A DNA stretch of 64,000 nt, taken from assembly GCF_025961315.1 (NCBI RefSeq), contig NZ_JAOQNK010000001.1:1612001-1676000 (forward strand), given 5' to 3'. The notes below the pieces were generated by a model. The model saw only the letters and a program-made list of their open reading frames with translations, made no database searches and had not been told where the DNA came from. The stretch comes from Sphingobacterium kitahiroshimense (GTDB lineage Bacteria; Bacteroidota; Bacteroidia; Sphingobacteriales; Sphingobacteriaceae). Numbering within the stretch: position 1 is the stretch's first letter; every line of letters begins with the position of its first letter. Both the position numbers and the translations under genes were made by a program. Below are positions 7,803 to 16,600 of the stretch, in pieces.

Positions 7803-10319
7803 ATGCTCGAGAAGACTTTAAATAAAATATCACATTTGGATGATACTAAAAGAATAAAACCATTTTGGAAATTTAGATTTGACGAGCATGCATATATTAA
7901 AGATTTTAAATATGGAAATTTAAAAAAACATGCAACAATTGCTTTAATTATATGGTTATTTAGTGATTATTTATCCCAAAAAGTCTTTAAAAAGTCAATA
8001 CTCATTATTAAACAAAACATTAACCTACCAAACTTTACAACATTCGTATATTACATTGTCATACCATTCGTTATATTTTTTTTTATTAAACGTATTAGTA
8101 AAGGTTACACACCGTCCTTTAACTCATTGATTAATTATCTTATATATGTAGCATTATTTGGTTATCTAATAGAAAGTAATTCAGAACTAATTTCCCAGCT
8201 AAAAATAGAGTCACATGAGATCATTCACATTATTTTTGTTAGTTTTTTAATATTGCTTTCAAAATGGTCTTTATATTTCGTACGAGTAAACTCTGAAGAC
8301 CTCAATTATCAATTTTTAATTGATAAAAAAAATGAAAAAGACCTCTTTGCATATAAAGGCCTTAGTAATGAAATTGAGAGATTTATACATAGCACCGAAT
8401 CCGAGCATTCATTTGCAATTGGAGTGCTGGGTAATTGGGGAGATGGTAAATCATTTCTCACGAATACACTTCTAGGAGAACTTAAAAAAAATCGCGAGGA
8501 TTATATTGTATTAGATTTTAATCCTTGGCTTTATGAAAAGAACCAACTCATTGATAGTTTTTTCAATGAATTTCTAAATGCTGTTTCTTCAATAGATCGA
8601 TCGCTAAAAAATGATTTTTCTGCATATGCAAGCAAAATTACGGATCAATCAAATAACGAGAAGATCCAACTAACTAATTTACTCGTCAAACTTTTAACAG
8701 ATTCAAGAACAATTAATGAAGTAAAATGTTCGATTAGTGAGAAATTAAAATATTCAAGAAAGAAAGTCGTCATTTTTATTGATGACACAGATCGGTTGGA
8801 TTTAGAAGAGATCCTTTGTGTTTTAAAAATCATCAGGAACAGTGCTAACTTCTCCAACACTTTTTTCATTACAGGAATAGATTACAACTACCTCCACTCA
8901 AAAGTAGAAGACCCGAAATATCTGGAAAAAATATTTAATGTTTTGGTCGCATTACCTAAAGTTAGTCCTTCCGTTTTAAAAACTGAAATAATTAAACGTT
9001 TCAAAACTAATTTTCAAGAACACCACAAATTAATTGAAGCACTCGAAGATTTACTTCAATATGAGTGGTTTATGTCGTTTCTTAAAAATTTAAGACAAGT
9101 AAATCGATTAATTAATTCATTTAAAATTGCCTATAATAAACTGGGAGAAAATGTTGATCTAATTGACTTATTAGTACTAGAAACTTTAAAGAACAGCGCA
9201 ACTAAAACATATTTTGAATTATTCAATAATAGAATAAAAGCCGAAACTTTCAACTCACCTGACAAGCTTGAAAGTGAATCGTTACGTACTCAAATAAATG
9301 AAGTTAAAAACCCTGACATACTTGAGGCCTTACAATACCTTTTCAAGAAAAAGAGTGACCATCTCAGAACATTCAATAGTAATTATCAATTGATGTTTTT
9401 TAACTATTCATACGAAGGTGTCAATATTTCAGACTTTTATGATATAATAGCTAAAAGTAAATTAGAAATAGTGGACCAATTTAATAAGTGGGTTGCTGAA
9501 AATGAAATTCATAAAAATGAATTACTACAATTATTAACCTTATATTTAAAAGGACGTCCATTGGATGATGATTACAACAATTTTATTAGAATATTATTAG
9601 AACTAGATGATTCAGAATTTTCAGAGAGAATATTTCAGGATATATATATTCCTATACCTGATAAGCATAGTAAAGCCAACGAAGATTTAATCAAAAATAA
9701 TTATTTCAACAATATATTGGGAATAATAAGTGACTATACTGACCCTAACCCCAAATTATCTTTAGACTGGACATTTTCTATTTCAAGATTTTTACTTCAA
9801 CACAGAAAAAACAATACAAATTCTACTCTAAATAATGAAGAACTTTTAATTATCACAGAAAATTACCAAAGATCTTTCGAAAAATTTCTAAAATCTAATG
9901 AAAAATTTGAGGAAAAATATTATGCATTTCAAAAATGCATAATAGAAATTAATGATGATAGAGTAATATATGACGCTGAGTGCAAAAAAATTTTTAAGAA
10001 TTATATTTTAGAAGATGATAACTTGATTGAATTATTAAAAGCATCTATTAAGCCTTTATACGGTAAATTTAATAAAAATGTTCCAGAAATTACCATAGAA
10101 GATTTTCTCCATGTAATTTTTGATGATGAAGATGAATTATTAAAACTTGTTAATAAAATTTCCCCATCTACTACAGTTCCACCAGTAAAATTTATTAAAT
10201 TATATATAAGTGAATATTATAAATACAGAAAGGATAAACAATCTTCATTCTCTAAACATATCCATGATGAGAACTTAGTTAACGAATTTGAAGTGTATTA
10301 TAATATTGATAAAATATAA
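7803..10319 (+). CDS. KAP-family P-loop NTPase with N-terminal membrane segments
   Basis: An 838-residue protein. About four hydrophobic segments lie within residues 35-165. A KAP domain follows, with Walker A GNWGDGKS near residue 210 and Walker B VVIFIDDTDRL near residue 322. The helical C-terminal half has no motif I recognise. KAP NTPases are membrane-linked STAND-like ATPases often found in bacterial conflict systems. It is a single-gene unit behind operator D, so it is probably coexpressed with the distant tubulin/Hsp70 operon. Likely a membrane-associated sensor or effector; the target is unknown. Confidence 0.85.
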   Translation: MLEKTLNKISHLDDTKRIKPFWKFRFDEHAYIKDFKYGNLKKHATIALIIWLFSDYLSQKVFKKSILIIKQNINLPNFTTFVYYIVIPFVIFFFIKRISKGYTPSFNSLINYLIYVALFGYLIESNSELISQLKIESHEIIHIIFVSFLILLSKWSLYFVRVNSEDLNYQFLIDKKNEKDLFAYKGLSNEIERFIHSTESEHSFAIGVLGNWGDGKSFLTNTLLGELKKNREDYIVLDFNPWLYEKNQLIDSFFNEFLNAVSSIDRSLKNDFSAYASKITDQSNNEKIQLTNLLVKLLTDSRTINEVKCSISEKLKYSRKKVVIFIDDTDRLDLEEILCVLKIIRNSANFSNTFFITGIDYNYLHSKVEDPKYLEKIFNVLVALPKVSPSVLKTEIIKRFKTNFQEHHKLIEALEDLLQYEWFMSFLKNLRQVNRLINSFKIAYNKLGENVDLIDLLVLETLKNSATKTYFELFNNRIKAETFNSPDKLESESLRTQINEVKNPDILEALQYLFKKKSDHLRTFNSNYQLMFFNYSYEGVNISDFYDIIAKSKLEIVDQFNKWVAENEIHKNELLQLLTLYLKGRPLDDDYNNFIRILLELDDSEFSERIFQDIYIPIPDKHSKANEDLIKNNYFNNILGIISDYTDPNPKLSLDWTFSISRFLLQHRKNNTNSTLNNEELLIITENYQRSFEKFLKSNEKFEEKYYAFQKCIIEINDDRVIYDAECKKIFKNYILEDDNLIELLKASIKPLYGKFNKNVPEITIEDFLHVIFDDEDELLKLVNKISPSTTVPPVKFIKLYISEYYKYRKDKQSSFSKHIHDENLVNEFEVYYNIDKI

Positions 10320-10520
10320 GATCTAATAAAATATTAGTTTTTAAGGAATCATCCTACAGGTAAGCATGAGAGCTGAGAAAAACATTTACTTAACTACAAT
10401 ACTAGCAGCCTCTATACCAATGGCAGTATACATTCCTAGAAAAATGCTATTAAACGATAATTTCTAAAATTACAATCATTTTTTGACCATAGTGGTAATA
10501 TATAGTAACTTTAAACCACG
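10320..10520 (+). promoter_or_regulatory. Intergenic region with promoter for the NUDIX-helicase operon
   Basis: A TTTG at 10482-10485 is followed after 20 bp by TAACTTTA at 10506-10513, close to the phylum consensus TTTG-N19/20-TAnnTTTG. The NUDIX start codon is at 10521, only 7 bases after the -7 element, so the mRNA would be leaderless or nearly so. An unrecognised 33-codon frame (10366-10467) is probably not a gene. Confidence 0.5.
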
Positions 10521-10901
10521 ATGCTGCAAGTAACCTGTGCTATAATTGAACATAATAATAAAGTGTTGATCTGTCAACGTTCTGAGACGATGAAGCTTCC
10601 TATGAAATGGGAATTTCCGGGTGGTAAGCTAGAACAGGACGAATCGAAGGAAGATTGCATAAAAAGGGAAATCAAAGAAGAATTGGGTATGATCATCACC
10701 ACTGGCCGAGTGCTAAAGCCTGTAGCATATCAATACCCTGAGTTTGCCATATGCCTCTATCCTTTTATCTGCAAATGGGAATCTGGCAAAGTGCTTCCCA
10801 CAGAACATAGGCAGGCGATATGGGTAGATGCATCTGAATTATTAAACTACGACTGGGCGGAAGCTGACCTGCCGATAGTACGTGAATATTTGAGCTTATG
10901 A
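10521..10901 (+). CDS. NUDIX hydrolase, MutT-like
   Basis: A 126-residue NUDIX protein. The Nudix box GG(K)LEQDESKEDCIKREIKEELG at about residues 34-55 fits G-x5-E-x7-REUxEExGU. MutT-type enzymes hydrolyse nucleoside diphosphates linked to another group, such as 8-oxo-dGTP. Its stop overlaps the helicase start (ATGA at 10898), so the two proteins are translationally coupled and probably function together. A decayed copy of this gene's 5' end lies downstream at 14665. The substrate is not deducible from sequence. Confidence 0.9.
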   Translation: MLQVTCAIIEHNNKVLICQRSETMKLPMKWEFPGGKLEQDESKEDCIKREIKEELGMIITTGRVLKPVAYQYPEFAICLYPFICKWESGKVLPTEHRQAIWVDASELLNYDWAEADLPIVREYLSL

Positions 10902-13900
10902 CTTTTGGAATATACGAATCGCTGATAACACAATCCTTAGCAAATAAATTGAAAGAATTGCCTGAAAAGGAATTCTATATAAACAGGACTTCACTTGATA
11001 AGGAAGAGGCGACAAGAACATTGTCAATGCATCTGCAAGAAGTAATTGCTAAGGCTTTTCAATCCATTAAATCCAACAATGATCTTTTACTTGACAAACA
11101 AATTGAAATCAGTAATCGTTTGATTATGTTCTTACACGACGAGATCACGCAATACGAATTTGAAGAAGATCTGATCGAAGTGAATGGCGGTATACTCAAA
11201 GCTGTTTTTGACAAGATTGATTCTCATTATGCCAATTTGGATCTTAGGTTAAAAGAGATTACGCCCGCTAGTCGATTGACGCAGAGTGAGCTGTTTACTG
11301 GTGGCAATATGGGTCTTTCTTTAGATAGTGAATTGAAAAAAGAAATTCGATCGGCAGACCGCATCGACCTATTAGTTTCCTTTATAAAATGGAAAGCAAT
11401 CGTGATCTTAAAAGATGCTTTCCAAGAATTCACAGCAAGAGGTGGACAATTACGCATCATTACAACCACTTATATGGGTGCGACTGATGCGAAAGCGATA
11501 CAAGAATTATCACTTTTGCCTAACACGCAAATTAAAGTATCCTACAATACAGGGAATGAACGCTTGCATGCTAAAGCGTATCTTTTTTATCGAAATACTG
11601 GTTTTCACACTGGATATATCGGCTCTTCCAATTTTTCTAGATCGGCACTTACGGATGGCCTTGAATGGAATGTAAAAGTAACGACAAAAGAAATACCACA
11701 TATCATTGATAAATTCCAGAAAACTTTTGAATCGTACTGGGAGAATGCTGAATTTGAACTTTATGATGATCAAAAGCATTTTGTACAATTGGACCGTGCG
11801 CTGAAAAGAAATAAGCTGGGTAAATCGGATCAGAATATCTTCACCCTGTTTGATCTTAAACCTTATCATTATCAAAATGAAATCTTAGAGAAGCTAAAGG
11901 TTGAGCGTAAAGTACACAATAGATATCGAAACTTAGTAGTTGCTGCGACAGGAACGGGAAAGACGGTGATCTCAGCATTTGATTTTAAAAATTACTTAAA
12001 GGATAACCCACACAGTAATTTTCTATTTATTGCGCATCGTATCGAAATATTAACGCATGCTCAAAATACATTTCGTAATGTCTTAAAAGATCAAAACTTT
12101 GGTGAGCTGCTAGGTAGTGGCTATACTGTTGCAGACAGAAGAAACGTATTTGCGACCATACAAACATTGGCTAATAGAATAAAAGAGAGCGATTTTTCTG
12201 CAGAATACTATGATTATGTGATCATGGATGAAGTACACCATATACAGGCGGATAGCTATCAACAGGTGATCAAATACTTAAAACCAAAGATAATCCTCGG
12301 ATTGACGGCTACTCCTGAACGAGCGGATGGGAAGAGCATATTAGCTGATTTCGACCAACATATTGCGGCAGAGATTCGCTTGCCAGATGCATTAAACAAC
12401 AAACTACTTTGCCCTTTCCAATATTTTGCTGTATCTGATTCGGTAGATTTGGATAAAGCGAAATGGATCAAGGGCAAATATGATACGGGAGATTTGACTC
12501 GAATCTATACGCAAAGTGATGATCGGGTAAGAGAAATCTTGCACAACTTAAACAAATACTGCAAAGATATACATGATGTAAAGGCAATCGGGTTTTGTAT
12601 CAGTATCGAGCATGCGCAATACATGCGTGATAAATTTACAAGCGCGGGTTTACTTGCTGAATCACTAACGAGTGTAAATACAGACAGGCGTCAGGAAATC
12701 ATGCATCAGTTTAGAAAAGGTGAGATCAACTACCTCTTTGTGGTAGATATCTTTAATGAAGGGATCGATATCCCTGAAATAGATACGGTTATCTTTTTAA
12801 GACCTACGGAAAGCTTAACAATATTCTTACAACAACTGGGTCGTGGTCTTCGACTACATGATCATAAAGACTCCTTAACTGTGCTGGACTTTGTAGGTAA
12901 TGCAAATCCTAATTATGACTTTGAGTCTAAATTTAGAGCCTTAATCGGTAAAACGAATACAACGGTACAGAAGGAAATTGAAAATGATTTTATTCACCTA
13001 CCCTTAGGATGCTCTATAATTTTGGAGAAAAAGGCGAAGGAAGTCATCTTAACTAACATCCGAAAAGCAACTTCTTTAAATAAGCGAGATCTGAAAAGAC
13101 GATTAGAAAACTATATCAATCAAACGGAACTTCCGTTGACATTGGAAAACTTTCTGTTTATCAACAATATTTCATTTGAACGTTTGTACCTACGCCATAC
13201 TTGGACATCGCTACGCGAAGAGGCGGGAATTATTAAAAATGTAGATCGTACGAATGAAAAAAACTATCGTGCGATGCTGTCTAAAAAATGGGCGGCGACA
13301 AATTCGCTTTCCTACTTTCGGTTTTTACTCGATTTAGCGGAAAAGGATTTTGTGTTAAACGAACTTTCAGTTTCAGAAATCGATACGTTATACCTGACGA
13401 TGCTGCACTATGATTTTTGGCAAGATGCTTCAAATGAGAGATCGCTGTTTGAGTCCATTGCAATAATAGGTAGTAACAAAAGTTATGTAGAGGAAATAAA
13501 AGTCTACTTAAAAATGCGCATCAACCTGATCGATTTTGAAGAACTAGATTGTAAGGAATTGGGATATGAACAACCGCTTAAATTGCATGCTCGATATACC
13601 CGGGACCAAATATTAGTTGCTTTTGGACTGAGCACGCTAGCAAAGAAAAATCCAAACCGTGAGGGTTCTGCAGAAAACAAAGAACTGAATACAGAGTTGT
13701 TATTTATAAACCTACAGAAATCTGAAGAGGACTTCTCTCCTACCACGATGTATGAGGATTATGCGATCAATGAAACACTGTTCCATTGGCAATCTCAAAA
13801 TGAAGCTGGCCCGCATACGACAAAGGGCTTAGGTTATATCAATCAAAGGGAACGTAATAAGAAGATATTGCTGTTCGTACGTGAGTCTCCAAAAGATAGT

Positions 13901-14047
13901 TTGGGTAATACTGCAGGTTACGTATTTGTGGGGCTTGGTAATTTTCTCAAACACCAGGGCTCAAAGCCCATGTCGATCACTTGGAAATTGGAAGAACCGA
14001 TTCCCGAATACTTATGGACAGCTTCTGCTAAAATGGCTGTTGGTTGA
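10898..14047 (+). CDS. PLD-nuclease/superfamily 2 helicase/DUF3427 fusion protein
   Basis: A 1049-residue multidomain protein. Residues 130-280 resemble a phospholipase-D-type nuclease, with HAKAYLF near 224 and GSSNFS about 20 residues later. A superfamily 2 helicase follows: Walker A ATGTGKT near 350, DEVH near 445, LTATPE near 468 and the arginine-finger block QLGRGLR near 646. The C-terminal 350 residues match the DUF3427 type. Proteins of this layout occur widely in defence islands. Coupled to the NUDIX gene by a 4-base overlap. Probable role: DNA translocation and cleavage against foreign DNA; this is inferred. Confidence 0.88.
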   Translation: MTFGIYESLITQSLANKLKELPEKEFYINRTSLDKEEATRTLSMHLQEVIAKAFQSIKSNNDLLLDKQIEISNRLIMFLHDEITQYEFEEDLIEVNGGILKAVFDKIDSHYANLDLRLKEITPASRLTQSELFTGGNMGLSLDSELKKEIRSADRIDLLVSFIKWKAIVILKDAFQEFTARGGQLRIITTTYMGATDAKAIQELSLLPNTQIKVSYNTGNERLHAKAYLFYRNTGFHTGYIGSSNFSRSALTDGLEWNVKVTTKEIPHIIDKFQKTFESYWENAEFELYDDQKHFVQLDRALKRNKLGKSDQNIFTLFDLKPYHYQNEILEKLKVERKVHNRYRNLVVAATGTGKTVISAFDFKNYLKDNPHSNFLFIAHRIEILTHAQNTFRNVLKDQNFGELLGSGYTVADRRNVFATIQTLANRIKESDFSAEYYDYVIMDEVHHIQADSYQQVIKYLKPKIILGLTATPERADGKSILADFDQHIAAEIRLPDALNNKLLCPFQYFAVSDSVDLDKAKWIKGKYDTGDLTRIYTQSDDRVREILHNLNKYCKDIHDVKAIGFCISIEHAQYMRDKFTSAGLLAESLTSVNTDRRQEIMHQFRKGEINYLFVVDIFNEGIDIPEIDTVIFLRPTESLTIFLQQLGRGLRLHDHKDSLTVLDFVGNANPNYDFESKFRALIGKTNTTVQKEIENDFIHLPLGCSIILEKKAKEVILTNIRKATSLNKRDLKRRLENYINQTELPLTLENFLFINNISFERLYLRHTWTSLREEAGIIKNVDRTNEKNYRAMLSKKWAATNSLSYFRFLLDLAEKDFVLNELSVSEIDTLYLTMLHYDFWQDASNERSLFESIAIIGSNKSYVEEIKVYLKMRINLIDFEELDCKELGYEQPLKLHARYTRDQILVAFGLSTLAKKNPNREGSAENKELNTELLFINLQKSEEDFSPTTMYEDYAINETLFHWQSQNEAGPHTTKGLGYINQRERNKKILLFVRESPKDSLGNTAGYVFVGLGNFLKHQGSKPMSITWKLEEPIPEYLWTASAKMAVG

Positions 14048-14121
14048 TATTAATTTAGACGCTTTTGTAATCATAAATTTTGTAAAACAAAAATTGAAGG
14101 AGCTTGCTCAAAAAAACAAGC

Positions 14122-14571
14122 TTAACCAGGTTCGTAAATAGCAATATTGACATCAAGATCTTGAAGTGCTTCAATAATCATTGGCCTAACAACATCCCAA
14201 TCTAATCCGCCAAGTCCACAGCCTAAAGGAGGAATAGCGATACTTTGAATATCATATTCTTTAATAGCCTTTTTTAAGGCAATTAATCCATCCTGGATAT
14301 AAGAAATTTCTGATGGTGATCTCCAATGTTGTTTAGTGGGGAAATTGACAATGACTTTTTCATTTATTAGATCACGTTCTTTCACAACTAGAATTTTCCC
14401 GATACTTAACTCACCTTTTTTACAAGCCTCCTTATATACCTTATAGTTTGTAGGATATCGATTTTTAAACTGCAGGGCTATCCCTTTACCCATTACACCT
14501 ACTGTATTGACAGCATTGACCAATGCCTCGGCATCTGATTTCAGTAAATCTCCCTTTAAAAATTTAATCAT
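14122..14571 (-). CDS. Macro-domain protein (DarG/ALC1-like ADP-ribosylglycohydrolase)
   Basis: A 149-residue single macro domain. Motifs are DALVNAVNTVGVMGKGIALQF near residues 14-34 and IPPLGCGLGGLDW near residues 113-125. Macro domains of this type remove ADP-ribose from DNA or protein; in DarTG the DarG macro domain reverses DarT ADP-ribosylation of DNA. Full DarG is longer and paired with darT. Here neither darT nor the DarG C-terminal part is present, so it stands alone, convergent with the helicase gene. It may be a solitary detoxifier or an anti-toxin relic, but the macro domain itself looks intact. Confidence 0.85.
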   Translation of the reverse strand: MIKFLKGDLLKSDAEALVNAVNTVGVMGKGIALQFKNRYPTNYKVYKEACKKGELSIGKILVVKERDLINEKVIVNFPTKQHWRSPSEISYIQDGLIALKKAIKEYDIQSIAIPPLGCGLGGLDWDVVRPMIIEALQDLDVNIAIYEPG

Positions 14572-14664
14572 CTTAGTAATGTTGCTTTCCTTATGTTACT
14601 TTTAGATCTAAAAACAAAACGAAATTACAATTAAATTGATAAAGATTCATTATTAGTAAAAACG

Positions 14665-14860
14665 ATGTTTCAAGTGCGCTATATTATAATAGACATGATA
14701 TTAAAGTGTTGATCTGTCAACCTTCTGCGACTATGTGGCTCCCATTTAAAAGGGAATTCCAAGGAGAAAGAATACAACCAGATGAATCTATCGCTAGACC
14801 ATTTATCCTCCCCTTGGAAAGTAAAAAGCATATAAATGAAATTACGTAGTCGATTCCAAG
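14665..14860 (+). pseudogene. Decayed partial copy of the NUDIX gene
   Basis: Starting at the ATG at 14665, the DNA follows the first about 120 bases of the NUDIX gene at 10521. It includes a nearly identical block AAAGTGTTGATCTGTCAAC (about 14703-14721 versus about 10559-10577) and shared pieces around the Nudix box. Many substitutions and indels break the frame. The copy and the intact gene flank the helicase and macro genes in the same orientation. The rest of the 14572-14962 interval shows no gene. Confidence 0.7.
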
Positions 14861-14962
14861 CCTTTTCTCCTGATGTATAGCTAACTTATTATATTTCTAT
14901 TCTTTAAAAGAACCATTTCAAACTCTGAGGGATAGTAATGATTTTTACCCCCATTGTTAAAA

Positions 14963-15307
14963 TCATTGTTTTGCTCGATTAATGGAATACACGGAGAGCA
15001 CAAAAATTAAAAACAAAATTCCATTTACAATAATGTATGACGCTTCTTTGAAGTCAGTAAACGAAAAAGTAAGATTACTAAAAAATGCAATAGCAAAAAA
15101 TATTATCGAAATTGTCCTGATAAGCGATGTTGTCCGCGGTAAATCAAACCTAATTCCGATCGTAAACGTTAGTGTAATGATCAAAAAAAGTAAACTTCCG
15201 AAAGTCAGTAAGTCCTTATTAAAACTGACACTGAACATATTGAAACCGTAAGCGATTAAACTACTTACAGCAACTGCAATAATTGTTTTTACAAGATCTA
15301 TTTTCAT
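14963..15307 (-). CDS. Small four-helix membrane protein
   Basis: A 114-residue hydrophobic protein with about four transmembrane segments (residues 8-25, 33-50, 62-80, 90-108). It has no catalytic motif. It lies 5 bases after the SPFH gene and is the last gene of a minus-strand set with the SPFH and TerB/zinc-ribbon genes. Probably a membrane partner of the SPFH protein. Family unknown to me. The overlapping plus-strand frame at 14982 is a shadow. Confidence 0.65.
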   Translation of the reverse strand: MKIDLVKTIIAVAVSSLIAYGFNMFSVSFNKDLLTFGSLLFLIITLTFTIGIRFDLPRTTSLIRTISIIFFAIAFFSNLTFSFTDFKEASYIIVNGILFLIFVLSVYSINRAKQ

Positions 15308-15312
15308 ACTTT

Positions 15313-16578
15313 TTAAATTGTTGGAAAAGGAGGTGGAACTACTAAAAAAAGACTTGCAAGTTCAGCAACACTACTTGCCAATACCCAAGCGGGCATTCCT
15401 TCTTTCCAAACGTAGTGTTGCTCTGTGAACAGTCCATTTTGTACAGATTGTTTCAGCTCTTCCAACGAAAATTGACCTAATTGCTGTCCGTTAAATGCAA
15501 CAAAGTAAGTTGATAATGGTGGAGGTGTGTTGTTAATATTGGTCATCATTCCACCCATCTGGCTACCCATTGCTCCGCCAATTCCCATTCCGACCATCAA
15601 TCCTACTGCATTCACCCCCCCTGCTCCACCTAGATCCATACTACCCATTCCTCCAAGGTTTTCGGCTGCGGTTTTTAATACATCAGATTGTTGATTAAGT
15701 TGATGAACGGCAAAGTTTTTACCCTCAACTCCTAATTCCATTTCTTTTCTTTGAATACGTGTAACTTCTGACAAGTTTTCGATTTCTATATCTGTTTTGG
15801 CTGCAGAAAATTTGGTCTGCTGATCTGCAGTTGTTTTTTTGAGTTGTTGATAGTGTGGATGCTCCTTATCCAATTCTATTGCTCCAATGTCCAAACGTTT
15901 AAGATTGACACCAAAATGGTCTTCTAATTCTGCTGCTAATTTTGACTCCACTATATTGCTTATCTCATCAATCTTTCTTTCAATCTGCATAACAGAAATA
16001 TTATTATCTTGTGGTGTATTGAGAATAACAGACTTTGCTTTTCGTTGAAAAAAATCCTTGATTTGTTTTTTAAAATCGTCCAAATCAAAATTAATTAGAC
16101 GATTCAGTTTGATGAAACTCCTATAATCAGTTAGATTAAAAGTAAGCGTGCCACGAACAGCACAAGGGATGCCCAAATCTATAAATCTTGGATCATAGAT
16201 ATCAAAATACGGGATACCGAATCTGATTTGTATATTTCCTGAAAGGTTGATGAAATAGATTTCTGCCTGAAAAGGAGAGTTTCCACCAAAAGCTGTTCCT
16301 ACAATATTTGTAAGAACAGGAAAATTAGCAGATTTTATAGTTTGATCATGAGGACCTTGTATAAAGTCCTGCATTGTTCCACTGTTTTGTTTATAAAAAA
16401 ATACGGCAAGTTCCCCATCTTTTACACGCAAACTGCTCCCGTACCGTATTGCATTTTCTTTTTTGGTAGAGTTAGCTGCACCTGTAGGTCGCCATTTCCA
16501 AACTAAATATTCTGATTCATCGCAACGGATAACGTCCATTAATCCGCCTTCTGATTTTTTACTTTTGAATATGCTCAT
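15313..16578 (-). CDS. SPFH (band 7) protein with C-terminal GYF_2-like domain
   Basis: A 421-residue protein. The N-terminal 250 residues resemble the SPFH family often annotated as virion-core-protein-like (YdjI type). Then come a charged helical segment, a Gly/Met-rich segment near residues 300-345, and a GYF_2-like module (YFVAFNGQQLGQFSLEEL to AWVLASSV, residues 357-410). SPFH proteins oligomerise at membranes and organise microdomains; GYF_2 modules bind peptides. It sits 22 bases after the TerB/zinc-ribbon gene. Likely role: membrane scaffold or stress response. Its place in an operon led by an HsdR_N gene suggests a defence-linked use. Confidence 0.8.
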   Translation of the reverse strand: MSIFKSKKSEGGLMDVIRCDESEYLVWKWRPTGAANSTKKENAIRYGSSLRVKDGELAVFFYKQNSGTMQDFIQGPHDQTIKSANFPVLTNIVGTAFGGNSPFQAEIYFINLSGNIQIRFGIPYFDIYDPRFIDLGIPCAVRGTLTFNLTDYRSFIKLNRLINFDLDDFKKQIKDFFQRKAKSVILNTPQDNNISVMQIERKIDEISNIVESKLAAELEDHFGVNLKRLDIGAIELDKEHPHYQQLKKTTADQQTKFSAAKTDIEIENLSEVTRIQRKEMELGVEGKNFAVHQLNQQSDVLKTAAENLGGMGSMDLGGAGGVNAVGLMVGMGIGGAMGSQMGGMMTNINNTPPPLSTYFVAFNGQQLGQFSLEELKQSVQNGLFTEQHYVWKEGMPAWVLASSVAELASLFLVVPPPFPTI

Positions 16579-16600
16579 TTCTGAAATTGTATACTTAAGT

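Noticed and set aside
10366..10467. A 33-codon frame between the KAP and NUDIX genes
   Set aside because: No recognisable pattern and no start signal; probably random or an old remnant.
14982..15251. An 89-codon plus-strand frame over the small membrane protein gene
   Set aside because: The minus-strand product has clear membrane helices and operon spacing; the plus frame has no feature.
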